From positions 62,001 to 126,000 of the forward strand of contig JAVEEC010000056.1 of the NCBI GenBank assembly GCA_030840645.1: DNA of 64,000 nucleotides, given 5' to 3'. This document shows, one piece after another, positions 53,812 to 62,626 of this stretch (positions are counted from its first letter, which is position 1; every line of letters begins with the position of its first letter). This stretch comes from Frankiaceae bacterium. Lineage in GTDB: Bacteria; Actinomycetota; Actinomycetes; BP-191. The notes beneath the pieces are model-generated. The model made no database searches. It was not told where the DNA came from and was given only the letters and a program-made list of their open reading frames with translations. The position numbers were made by a program, and so were the translations under genes.

Positions 53812-56465
53812 CGGTGTACCTCCTTGGTCCGCACGCGCGCGGCGGCGGTGCGGGCGGCGCCGGCCGTCGCGAAGCACGCGACGGCGAGCACGACGGCGAC
53901 CGACGGTCCGTCCACCGGCACCGGCCGGCGACGGCGCGCGGGCGCGACCATCGCGTTGTTCTCCACCCCGATCTGGTTCGCCGCGCGCGCGAGCGCGAGC
54001 TGCGGCTGCTGCTGCCGCTGCGGGACGACGACGCCCTGCGCGACGGAGTTGCCCTGCGCCTGCATCTGCCCGGCCTGCGCCTGCGCGCCCTCGGGCGCGG
54101 GTGCCTGCGCGGGCGCGCCCCCGGGTCCTGGGTTCGGGACCGGGTTCGGCGGGACCGCGGGCGCGGGTGCGGGTGGCACCGGCACGACGACCGCCGGGTG
54201 CGGCGGGGCCGGCGGGAGCGGCCGGCCGTCGAGAACGGAGAGCGGGCCGGTCGCCGACGACGGGTACAGCGCCGAGTCGCCGGCGAAGCGCGCCGTGACG
54301 GCCTCGAGCCGCCGGCCGACGAAGCCGCCGGCAGGGACGTAGGGAACGCAGACCAGCCCGTTGCGGTCCGTCTGCCCGTGGCCGGCGACGACTCCGTCGA
54401 CCGAGACGGCGACGCCGCGGTCGGCGGCGGGGGAGCCGTTCGTCGCGTTCCGCAGCTCGGCGCAGAGCGAGGTCGGGGAGCCGGCGTAGACGTCGCGCGC
54501 GAGGCGGAGCGTGAGGCGGCTCGGCATCGGGCAGTAGCCGAACGGCACGCCGTACGCGGTCACCGACTGCGGGGCCGAGTCGCGGATCCAGATGGCGGGC
54601 TGCGGGAAGTACGACTGCGTGTCGCACGCCATCGCGTCGTTCTCGGCGCCGCTCTCGGAGAACGTGCGGTGCCGGTAGACGCCGACGGTGTTGCAGGCCG
54701 CGTCGATCCGGAAGAGCGTCGCGTCGTCCTCGTCCTGGACGTAGCCGCCGCCGTCCCCGGCCGCCACGAACGTCGACGTGCCCTGCACGCCGGCCCCGAC
54801 CTGGGTGCCGGCCCACGTGCACCCGGCGTCGCCGGGGCCCATGCCCGCGATCGAGCGCCGGTACATCGTGCCCGCGCCCTCGGGGATCCAGGCCAGCCCG
54901 TCGTGCGCGGAGTCGTAGCTCGGCACCTTGGTCGGCGGCAAGCCCACGTTGCGCCGCTGTCCCGTCCTCAGGTCGAACGCGAGCAGCTCGCTGGTGCCGG
55001 TCGTGACGAGGAGCTGGTTGCGCCGCAGGTCCACGGTCAACGACACGACGACGGCCTCGGTCTGCAGCGGCGGCAGGGGCACGCCGTCGCTCGCCCGGAT
55101 TCGGCCGATGTCGCCCGGCCTGTTCTGGTCGTAGTACAGGATGCTGCCGTCGAACGCGATGGTGCCCGTCGCGGAGTTCGAGTCGGGCAGCGCCCACGAC
55201 GCGAGCTCGACCAGCGGGCGCCCGACGGGCAGCGTCGGGGGCAGCCCGCCGATCGGCGGGAGCGGGCCCGTCGTGCCGCCGCCGGGCGCGAGGCTGCCGG
55301 CGTACCGCGTCAGGAGCAGCCGCAGCGTCGTCGCGCCGCACTCGACCAGGAACGTCGACGGCACCCGGTCGTCCCGCCGCAGCCCGCGGGCCGCGCAGCC
55401 GGCAGGCAGGCCGGGCAGCGGTGTGAACACGGTGCCCGCGCCGCGTGACATCGTCACGCCCTCCGCCGAGTCGACCAGCACCGTTCCCGGGTCGTCGGGC
55501 GGAGTCCTGACCTGGGACACGGGCAGGCCGAAGAGCGGCTCCCACGACGTGCCGTCGTCGACGCTGCGCAGCAGGCCCGCGTCGGTCGCCAGCAGGACGA
55601 CGATGCCGCCGTCCGGCGCCGCCGCGATGGTGATGTCGCGCACCGACGACTCCGGGCAGCACCCGGGGGAGAACGTCGTCCCGCCGTCGTAGGACACCCA
55701 CGCGCCGCCGCCGCGCGTCCCCTGCGCGTCGTTGACCCAGATCTCGTCCTGGCTGGTCGGGTTCACGGCGATGACCGTGGGGCGCAGGCGCTGCGCGCCC
55801 GCGACCGTGCGGAACGTGTGGCCGCCGTCGGTGCTCTTGAGCAGCGAGGCGGCACCCGCGACGGGTGACCCGGCCGGCAGCGACGCCGGCCGGGCCAGTC
55901 CGGCGAGGTACACGTACGGGTTCGCCGTGCCACCCGCGTAGTGCACCGCGGTCGTCGCGCCGGCCACGTCCATCCGCAACGGCACCTCGACAGGCACCGG
56001 GACCGCTACCGGGAGCGGCGTCACCTGCTGGTCGACGGCGAGCCTGGCCGCCTCGAACGTCACGCCGCCGTCGTCGCTGACGTAGACCTGCGGCAGCGCG
56101 TCGTCGCTCTCCGCGGGGCCGGTCGCGATCACCGGCCCGACCGGCCCGGCACCGACCCGCGGCTGCAGCCGTTCGGTGAATAGCCGCGTCGTGCGCGGGT
56201 GGCTGCCGAGCGCCGTCCAGTGCGCGCCGGCGTCGGTGCTGCGCCACCGCGCCCCCGCCCGGTCGGCGGCGAGCACGACGCACGGGTCCTGGTCGAGCTG
56301 GTGCAGGGACACCGGGGCCTGCGCGCCGGCGGGCGGCGGCACGGCCTGCCACTGGTTCGCGACGACCCCGGTCGGGTAGCGGCAGACCGGTGCCGCGGCG
56401 CGCGGCGGGACCGCCCCGGTGGTCGCGGTCGCCGCGGAGACGGCGAGCACCAGCAGGAGCCTCAC
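53808..56465 (-). CDS. Large secreted membrane-anchored beta-propeller protein with Ig-like domain
   Basis: An 885-residue exported protein. Signal peptide at the N-terminus (VRLLLVLAVSAATATTGAVP). Two groups of BNR/WD-like repeats follow (RWRSTDAGAHWTALG, YVSDDGGVTFEAARL, KSTDGGHTFRTV, RSVDDGTSWEPL; later a second propeller around GTIAFDGSILYYDQN). A bacterial Ig-like segment is at ~670-750 (CAELRNATNGSPAADRGVAV). After a ~100-residue Pro/Gln/Ala-rich stalk comes a C-terminal TM helix (GPSVAVVLAVACFATAGAAR) and a basic tail. It overlaps both neighbours by 4 bp. It should stand on the outer face of the membrane. Confidence 0.82.
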   Translation of the reverse strand: MRLLLVLAVSAATATTGAVPPRAAAPVCRYPTGVVANQWQAVPPPAGAQAPVSLHQLDQDPCVVLAADRAGARWRSTDAGAHWTALGSHPRTTRLFTERLQPRVGAGPVGPVIATGPAESDDALPQVYVSDDGGVTFEAARLAVDQQVTPLPVAVPVPVEVPLRMDVAGATTAVHYAGGTANPYVYLAGLARPASLPAGSPVAGAASLLKSTDGGHTFRTVAGAQRLRPTVIAVNPTSQDEIWVNDAQGTRGGGAWVSYDGGTTFSPGCCPESSVRDITIAAAPDGGIVVLLATDAGLLRSVDDGTSWEPLFGLPVSQVRTPPDDPGTVLVDSAEGVTMSRGAGTVFTPLPGLPAGCAARGLRRDDRVPSTFLVECGATTLRLLLTRYAGSLAPGGGTTGPLPPIGGLPPTLPVGRPLVELASWALPDSNSATGTIAFDGSILYYDQNRPGDIGRIRASDGVPLPPLQTEAVVVSLTVDLRRNQLLVTTGTSELLAFDLRTGQRRNVGLPPTKVPSYDSAHDGLAWIPEGAGTMYRRSIAGMGPGDAGCTWAGTQVGAGVQGTSTFVAAGDGGGYVQDEDDATLFRIDAACNTVGVYRHRTFSESGAENDAMACDTQSYFPQPAIWIRDSAPQSVTAYGVPFGYCPMPSRLTLRLARDVYAGSPTSLCAELRNATNGSPAADRGVAVSVDGVVAGHGQTDRNGLVCVPYVPAGGFVGRRLEAVTARFAGDSALYPSSATGPLSVLDGRPLPPAPPHPAVVVPVPPAPAPAVPPNPVPNPGPGGAPAQAPAPEGAQAQAGQMQAQGNSVAQGVVVPQRQQQPQLALARAANQIGVENNAMVAPARRRRPVPVDGPSVAVVLAVACFATAGAARTAAARVRTKEVHR

Positions 56466-58219
56466 TTCGCGTACGCCAGGACGAGGTTGGCCGCGCCGGT
56501 CGGGGCGCAGGTCTGCTGCACGCCCGCGCCGTGGGCGGTGCCGCACTCGGTGGACGCGACGCCGGTCCCCGCGGGGTAGTACGACAGCGAGTCGTAGACG
56601 TTCGCCCCGGCGCGGTCGACGACGACGGCGACCGGCACCGCCGGATACCCCGCGGCACCCACGCCCGCGCCGCCCGGGTCGCGGACGTCGTACCGCGCGA
56701 CCCAGGCGCGCTTGCCCGCCGCCGTGACGGCGAGGGTGACGGGGTAGGCGGCGACGAGCAGCGGCGGGCCGACCTGCCCGGCCAGGTAGAGCATGGTGCC
56801 CTGCGCGTTGACTGCGAGGGCCGTTGGCACCGCCGAGTAGCTCGGGTCGGGTGCGTACGCGAGCGACCAGGCGCCGTGGCCGCTCCTCGCGTCGAGCCCG
56901 AACGTCGTGATCGTCAAAACGCTCGGCTCCACCGCCCCGGCGACGACGGTGCGCCGCTGCCCGACCGCCGCGGCCAGGAACACCCTGTCGCCCTTGGGGC
57001 TCGCGGCGAACGCCATCGGCGTCGCGGACAGGCCGGACGGGTCGAGGTAGCGGGTCAGCCAGCTGCGGGCGCCGTTGCGGGTCGACAGCGCGACGGTGAG
57101 CATGCCGTACGCCGGCGACGTCACGGTGCCGTACGTCGCGGCGCCGGTGACGTAGAGCCGGTCGCCGGCCGGGCTGAGCGCCATCGCGACCGGGTCGTGG
57201 TTCGAGCCCTGCCGTACCACGGCCTTCCACCGCACCCGGCCGGTGCGCGCGTCGAGCGCGAGCGCGCCGTAGTCCCAGTTGTAGGTGCCGGTCGTCTGCG
57301 GGTGCTCGCTGCTGCCCGCGACGTAAACGACGTCGCCATGCGGCGCGACCGCGAGGCCGACCGGCCAGTTCTGGCCGCCGGCCTGGCCGCCGTAGCGGTT
57401 GTGCCAGAGCTCCTTGCCGTCGCGCAGCCGGTACCCCGCGGTGACCCACTCGATGTACTCCCGCTGGTGGCCGCCGTAGGACGCGGTGCCGGTGACGAAC
57501 ACGCTGTCGCCGCGCGGGCTGGTCCGCACGGCCACGGGGACGTTGACGCCGCCCCCGCGGAACAGCGCCCCCCAGAGGAAGCGACCGTTCGCCGTCGCGT
57601 ACGCGGTGGTGAACCAGTACGTCAGCGGGGACGCGTTGAGGTTCGGCAGGTAGAGCAGCGTCCCGGTGACGACGAGCGTCCTGTCGTCGGCCGTGACGGT
57701 CACCGCGTTCGCTGTCGTGCTGTAGACCACGGGCGGGTGGGCGGTCCACAGCGTCGCGCCGTTCTTCGTCGACAGCGCGGCGACCGTGACGCGCGGCTGG
57801 GCGGCGCCGACCTTGGTGGTCGTGGCGACGAACATCCGGTCGCCCTGCTTGTTCAGCACCAGGCCGGCCGGGGTGTCGTCGACCTTCGAGCCGTCGGGGC
57901 TGCGGTCGTTGAACGCGCGCGCCCACCGCTCGCAACGGTCGTTCAGCCCGGCCGCCTGGTTGGCGCAGACCGGCAGCGCCGCACCGCCCGGCGAGGCGGG
58001 GCTCTGTGTCCCGCCCAGCGCCACGCCGAGGCACGCGGCCCGGTCGGCGGGCAGGCCGGCCGGGCGCGCCGCGGCCGGTCGCGAGCAGGCGAGCACGGTC
58101 GCGACCCGGTCGTGGCTGTCGCGGGCGGCGCCGGCCATTGTGGCGGCGCGCGCGGGGACGCCGCACGTCGCCAGGACGGCCGCCGCGACGGTGACGGCAC
58201 GGGCGACTCGATCGCGCAT
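56462..58219 (-). CDS. Secreted PQQ/WD40-like beta-propeller protein
   Basis: A 585-residue exported protein with a signal peptide (MRDRVARAVTVAAAVLATCG, cleavage near ARA-AT). From ~100 it shows PQQ/YVTN-type propeller blades: LVLNKQGDRMFVATT, TVTADDRTLVVTGTLL, RTSPRGDSVFVTGTASYGG, VAPHGDVVYVAGSS, LSPAGDRLYVTGAATYG, ASPKGDRVFLAAAV, VNAQGTMLYLAG. An N-terminal region of ~60 residues holds four cysteines. ATG 58219 follows AGGAGG. It lies 15 bp after the tandem-AAA gene. Substrate or partner unknown; the propeller suggests a binding scaffold. Confidence 0.82.
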   Translation of the reverse strand: MRDRVARAVTVAAAVLATCGVPARAATMAGAARDSHDRVATVLACSRPAAARPAGLPADRAACLGVALGGTQSPASPGGAALPVCANQAAGLNDRCERWARAFNDRSPDGSKVDDTPAGLVLNKQGDRMFVATTTKVGAAQPRVTVAALSTKNGATLWTAHPPVVYSTTANAVTVTADDRTLVVTGTLLYLPNLNASPLTYWFTTAYATANGRFLWGALFRGGGVNVPVAVRTSPRGDSVFVTGTASYGGHQREYIEWVTAGYRLRDGKELWHNRYGGQAGGQNWPVGLAVAPHGDVVYVAGSSEHPQTTGTYNWDYGALALDARTGRVRWKAVVRQGSNHDPVAMALSPAGDRLYVTGAATYGTVTSPAYGMLTVALSTRNGARSWLTRYLDPSGLSATPMAFAASPKGDRVFLAAAVGQRRTVVAGAVEPSVLTITTFGLDARSGHGAWSLAYAPDPSYSAVPTALAVNAQGTMLYLAGQVGPPLLVAAYPVTLAVTAAGKRAWVARYDVRDPGGAGVGAAGYPAVPVAVVVDRAGANVYDSLSYYPAGTGVASTECGTAHGAGVQQTCAPTGAANLVLAYAK

Positions 58220-58234
58220 CGGCGACGACACCTC

Positions 58235-60493
58235 CTAGACGGCGGCGAGGCTGGTCTGGGTGCGTTGCGCGTCGAGGGCCGCCTGGAAGTCGGCCATCGT
58301 CACGTTCACGGCCGCGTCCGGCTTGCCGGACTTGGCGGCCCGGCTCAGCGCCTTGCGGCCCGCGGCGTCGCGCAGCCTCCTGAGGTCCGAGCCCGACATG
58401 CCCTCGGTCGCGTTCGTCAGCGTGCGCAGGTTGACGGCCTTCGCGAGCGTCACGTCGCGGCAGAGCAGCTGGAGCAGCTTCAGCCGGCCGAGCGCGTCCG
58501 GCAGCCCGACCTCGACGGGTTCGAGCCGCCGGCCGACGACCGCCTCGTCGATCGTGTCGAGGCGGTTCGTGGCGCCGACGAGCAGCACGCCGTCACCGCC
58601 GCGGATGCCGTCGAGCTCGCGGAGGAACTGCGAGAGGACGCGCTCCTCCCACTTCGACGTCGAGTCGCCGGAGCGCCGCCGCAGCAGGGCGTCGATCTCG
58701 TCGACGAAGATGATCGACGGACGGTTCGCCCGCGCCTGCGTGAAGAGCTTGGCGACCTTCTGCTCCGACTCGCCCGCCCACTTGGAGAGCAGGTCGGCCG
58801 CGCTCATCTCGTAGAACGACGCCGCCGTCTGGGACGCCATCGCCTTCGCGATCGTCGTCTTGCCGGTCCCCGGCGGGCCGAACAGCAGGATGCCCGCGGG
58901 CGGGCTGACGCCGACCCGCCGCGCCAGCTCGGGCCGCGCGAAGATCGTGAGGATCTCCATGACCCGCTCGCGGGTCTCGTCGGCGAGCACGACGTCGTCC
59001 CAGCCGATCGTCTGCTCCAGCGTGATGCGGTGCCCGCCGCCGCGTTCGGCCACGACGCGTTCGAGCAGCGCGCCGGTCATCGGGGTGTCCTCGCGCAGCG
59101 CGGCCTGCGCGGCGAGCGAGACGACGGTCTCCAGAGCCGCGGCGTTGTAGCCGTGCGTGACCCTGGCCAGCGCGGGCAGGTCGACCGACTCCCAGTCGAC
59201 CGCGTCGTCGCGCCGGCGCAGGTGGACCCCGATCACCTCGGCCCGGTCGTCCGCGTCGGGCAACGGCACGAGCACCTTCGCGTCGAACCGGCCCTCGCGC
59301 AGCGCCGGGTCGAGCCGGTCGAGCTCGTTCGTGCCCGCGCAGATGACCAGCCCGGGCACCTTGCGGTACTCCTCCAGGCAGACCATCAGCTGGGTCACGA
59401 CCTCGCGGTGGTCCGCGCTCGGCTGGTCCGAACGGTCGCTCGCGATCGTGTCGATCTCGTCCAGGTACAGCACGCACGGGGCGTTGCGGAGGGCCAGCTC
59501 GAAGACGTGCCGAAGGTTCGCCGCGGCCTCGTGGACGTACGCGCTCGCGATCGTCGCCGGGGAGAACCTGAGGTACCGCATGCCGTACTCGCCGGCCAGC
59601 GCGCGCGACAGCAGGTTCTTGCCCGTGCCAGGCGGTCCGTAGAACAGCACGCCGTTATGGGTGACGCCGTAACGGGCGGCCTCGTCGGGGCGTTCGAGCA
59701 GCGCGCCGACGGTCTCCCGCAGCTGCTTCTTCACGCCCTGCAGGCCACCCACGTCGGCGAACGTCTCGCAGTCGTGCGGCGACAGGACCCGCATGGTGTT
59801 CTCGCGACCGACGCCCGCGACCTCGCCGCGGCCGCGGTGGTCGCCCACGTGGCTGCCGAGCACCTCGGCGGCCAGGAGGAACCCGTCCGCGTGCACCTCG
59901 CGCAGCCGCGCCGCGGCCTCCGCGACGACGAGCGGCCCGTCGGCGGTCTTGACGTGGTCGTACCGCTGCTTCGCCTGGCGGCGTTCGGCGAGGTTGTCCT
60001 CCAGCCGGCCGCGCACCTCGCGGCTGACGGCGCAGGCAGCGAGGGCGCGGTTCAGCGTCACGACGAACCCGCGGCCGGTGACGGTCAGCTCGCGCTCGGC
60101 CTCGTCGACCGCGGCACCGGCGGCCCCGAAGTCGGCACGGTCGACGGCGTCCGCCGCTTCGGCGTACCGGTCGAGCGCGGAGCGCACGTGGTGGTGCTCG
60201 GTCTCGACGGCGCCGAGCAGGTCGGGCACCTGCGCCGCGGCGAGCGCGTCGAGCGACGCCCCGAGCCGTTCCGCGGACGCGCGGAGCAGCGCGAGGACGT
60301 CCGTCGCCTCGTTGCGCGCGGCGCGTTCCGCTGCGGCCCAACGCTCGCCGAGGTCGGCGCGTGCCTTGCGGCGGCGCAACGGCGAGGCGTTCGCGACGAG
60401 CGCGTCCTTCTCGCTCTGGTGCAGCACCTCGGCCCTGGTGAGCCGGGCGGCGTTGCGCCGGTACGTCACGCCCTCGGCGCCCGCGGCGCTCAT
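58235..60493 (-). CDS. Tandem-AAA ATPase (CDC48/NVL-like)
   Basis: A 752-residue protein. The first ~230 residues are helical and coiled-coil-like (TRAEVLHQSEKDALVANASP and further). AAA domain 1 has Walker A GPPGTGKN (286-293), where the usual Thr is Asn293, with Walker B VLYLDEIDTIASD. AAA domain 2 has Walker A GPPGTGKT (539-546), Walker B IIFVDEIDALLRRR and ATNRLDTIDEAVVGRRLEPV. Domain 1 may bind but hydrolyse ATP poorly. ATG 60493 overlaps the FtsH-like stop by 4 bp. The tandem arrangement suggests an unfoldase working with the FtsH-like protease. Confidence 0.85.
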   Translation of the reverse strand: MSAAGAEGVTYRRNAARLTRAEVLHQSEKDALVANASPLRRRKARADLGERWAAAERAARNEATDVLALLRASAERLGASLDALAAAQVPDLLGAVETEHHHVRSALDRYAEAADAVDRADFGAAGAAVDEAERELTVTGRGFVVTLNRALAACAVSREVRGRLEDNLAERRQAKQRYDHVKTADGPLVVAEAAARLREVHADGFLLAAEVLGSHVGDHRGRGEVAGVGRENTMRVLSPHDCETFADVGGLQGVKKQLRETVGALLERPDEAARYGVTHNGVLFYGPPGTGKNLLSRALAGEYGMRYLRFSPATIASAYVHEAAANLRHVFELALRNAPCVLYLDEIDTIASDRSDQPSADHREVVTQLMVCLEEYRKVPGLVICAGTNELDRLDPALREGRFDAKVLVPLPDADDRAEVIGVHLRRRDDAVDWESVDLPALARVTHGYNAAALETVVSLAAQAALREDTPMTGALLERVVAERGGGHRITLEQTIGWDDVVLADETRERVMEILTIFARPELARRVGVSPPAGILLFGPPGTGKTTIAKAMASQTAASFYEMSAADLLSKWAGESEQKVAKLFTQARANRPSIIFVDEIDALLRRRSGDSTSKWEERVLSQFLRELDGIRGGDGVLLVGATNRLDTIDEAVVGRRLEPVEVGLPDALGRLKLLQLLCRDVTLAKAVNLRTLTNATEGMSGSDLRRLRDAAGRKALSRAAKSGKPDAAVNVTMADFQAALDAQRTQTSLAAV

Positions 60494-62547
60494 CGGGTCA
60501 CCAGCAGGCTGCCGAACAGGTCCATCTCGGGCTGCACCTCGATGAGCAGGTCCTCCAGCTCGTTGCCCTCCAGCGTCTCCTCCGACTCGAGCCGCCGGGC
60601 CAGCGTGTCGAGCGTCGCCCGGTGCGTGACGAGGATCCGCGTCGCGTCGCGCTGCGCCTCGTCGATCGCCCGCCGTACCTCGGTGTCGAGGTCCTGGTGC
60701 GTCTGCCCCGACACCGCGGCGAGAGGCACGTCGGCGTCGAGGAACTCGTCCACGTCCAGCGCCAGCAGCCGGACCTTGCCGAGCTTGTCGCTCATGCCGT
60801 AGCGCCCGACCATGTCGCGCGCGAGGATCGTCGCCTCGACGATGTCCTGCTCCGCGCCGCTGGACGGCTCGCCGAACACCAGCTCCTCGGCCGCGACCCC
60901 CGCGAGGTGGATCGCGAGCCGCGACTCGAGCTGGGTCTTCGTCACGACCGCCGGGTCCTCGGCGCCCATCGTCATCGCGCCGAGGTTGCGGCCGCGGGTG
61001 AGGATCGAGACGCGGTGCACGTCCTCGAACCGCCCCGTCGCCGCGGCGACCACGACGTGACCGCTCTCGTGGAACGCGATCCGCTTGCGCTCCTCCGGCG
61101 TCAGCGTCCTGGCCCGCCGGACGGTGCCGCTCAGGGTCCGCTGCACGGCCTCGTCGACCTCGGTCGGCTCGATCTCCGTCTTGCCCTGCCGGATGCCCAG
61201 CAGCACGGCCTCGTTGACAACGTTCGCCAGGTCGGCGCCGGAGAAGCCCGGCGTGCGCCGCGCCACCTGGACGAAGTCGACGTCGGCGGTGAACGGCTTG
61301 CCCCGCGCGTGCAGCTCGAGGATCTTCGCCCGGCCGACCAGGTCGGGGCGCTCGACGGTGACGTGCCTGTCGAAGCGCCCGGGCCGCAGCAGCGCCGGGT
61401 CGAGGATGTCCGGCCGGTTCGTCGCACCCATGACGACGATGCCGGCGCCGACGTCGAACCCGTCCATCTCGACCAGGATCTGGTTCAGCGTCTGCTCGCG
61501 CTCCTCGTTGCCGCCGGCGTTGCCGCCGGCCCGCTTGCGGCCTGCCGCGTCGAGCTCGTCGATGAACACGACAGCGGGCGCCACCGCGCGCACCCGGGCG
61601 AACAGGTCGCGGACGCGGGCCGCACCGACGCCGACGAGCGACTCCACGAACTCCGCTCCCGCCACCGAGAAGAACGGCACCCCGACCTCGCCCGCCACCG
61701 CCTTGGCGAGCAGCGTCTTGCCGCAGCCGGGCGGGCCGATCAGGAGCACGCCGCGCGGCGGGACGGCGCCCAGCTCCTTGTAGCGGTCCGGGTCGGCCAG
61801 GTAGTCGCGGACCTCCCGCAGCTCGGCGACGGCGTCGTCCGCTCCGGCGATGTCGGCGAACGTGATCGGCGTCTTCTTCCGCCGCCCGAACCTGCCCTTG
61901 CCGATCGAGCCGAACGTCTCGACCTCGCCGATCCCCGACGCGCCGCCGCGGTTGGCCGTGAAGAGCAGCACGAACAACGTCGCGAGGATCATCAGCGGCA
62001 GCACCAGCGTCGTGACGACGCGGATCTGCGCCTTGCGGGTCTGCGGGTCGATCGAGACCCGCGACCCCGAGTCCGTGACGAGCTGGAGCAGCAGCGCCGT
62101 CGCCGAGTCGCTCTTGGGGTACGACACCCAGAACCGTTGCGGACCGCTCGCGCAGGCGGGCGCGAGCGCGGTGGGCGAGGTGAGCGGCGCGAGGGTCGTG
62201 CTCGGCTTCGTTCCCGCGGGCGGCTGGCACGCGAACGACCCGACGATCTGCGCGTCCTCGTCGCGGAACTCCGCCGACGTCACCCGGTGCTGGCCGGTGA
62301 GCGCGCTCAGCTCGTCGATGGTCAGCCGGCGGCCCGCGGGCGTCGGCGCCAGGTAGCCGAGGCTGTAGAAGAACGCGGCGACGAGCAGCAGCCAGGTGGC
62401 CGCCAGCACGTAGGTCTGCTTGCTGCGCACCTTCCGCCGCGCGATGCGCGCCCGCCGCCACTCGCGGATCGCCGCGTGCGCCTCGCGGCGTACCCACCGC
62501 AGGCCCGCGTTCGCCGTCGCCGTCCACTCCGCCAGTCGCTCGCGCAT
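60490..62547 (-). CDS. FtsH-like membrane AAA protease (M41)
   Basis: A 685-residue membrane protease. TM helices at ~49-66 (YVLAATWLLLVAAFFYSLGY) and ~187-205 (VLPLMILATLFVLLFTA) flank an extracytoplasmic domain that is longer than in classical FtsH and holds two cysteines. The AAA domain has Walker A GPPGCGKT (from 271), VVFIDELDAAGRKR and GATNRPDILDPALLRPGRFD. The zinc protease motif is HESGH (His493, Glu494, His497). The third zinc ligand is probably an Asp in the later part. It is an FtsH paralogue rather than the housekeeping copy, being coupled to the tandem-AAA and secreted-propeller genes. ATG 62547 is chosen by fit to the coding start. Confidence 0.88.
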   Translation of the reverse strand: MRERLAEWTATANAGLRWVRREAHAAIREWRRARIARRKVRSKQTYVLAATWLLLVAAFFYSLGYLAPTPAGRRLTIDELSALTGQHRVTSAEFRDEDAQIVGSFACQPPAGTKPSTTLAPLTSPTALAPACASGPQRFWVSYPKSDSATALLLQLVTDSGSRVSIDPQTRKAQIRVVTTLVLPLMILATLFVLLFTANRGGASGIGEVETFGSIGKGRFGRRKKTPITFADIAGADDAVAELREVRDYLADPDRYKELGAVPPRGVLLIGPPGCGKTLLAKAVAGEVGVPFFSVAGAEFVESLVGVGAARVRDLFARVRAVAPAVVFIDELDAAGRKRAGGNAGGNEEREQTLNQILVEMDGFDVGAGIVVMGATNRPDILDPALLRPGRFDRHVTVERPDLVGRAKILELHARGKPFTADVDFVQVARRTPGFSGADLANVVNEAVLLGIRQGKTEIEPTEVDEAVQRTLSGTVRRARTLTPEERKRIAFHESGHVVVAAATGRFEDVHRVSILTRGRNLGAMTMGAEDPAVVTKTQLESRLAIHLAGVAAEELVFGEPSSGAEQDIVEATILARDMVGRYGMSDKLGKVRLLALDVDEFLDADVPLAAVSGQTHQDLDTEVRRAIDEAQRDATRILVTHRATLDTLARRLESEETLEGNELEDLLIEVQPEMDLFGSLLVTR

Positions 62548-62626
62548 GGCTGCACGATGGGAGAAACCGGTACGGATGAGAAGGACAGGGACACGCCAGG
62601 ACACGCCAGGCGGTTCGCGCCTCCGC

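Noticed and set aside
56390-60802. 1470-residue plus-strand open frame
   Set aside because: Antisense shadow of the propeller and AAA genes; no start signal, no domain and biased Arg/Ala/Gly composition.
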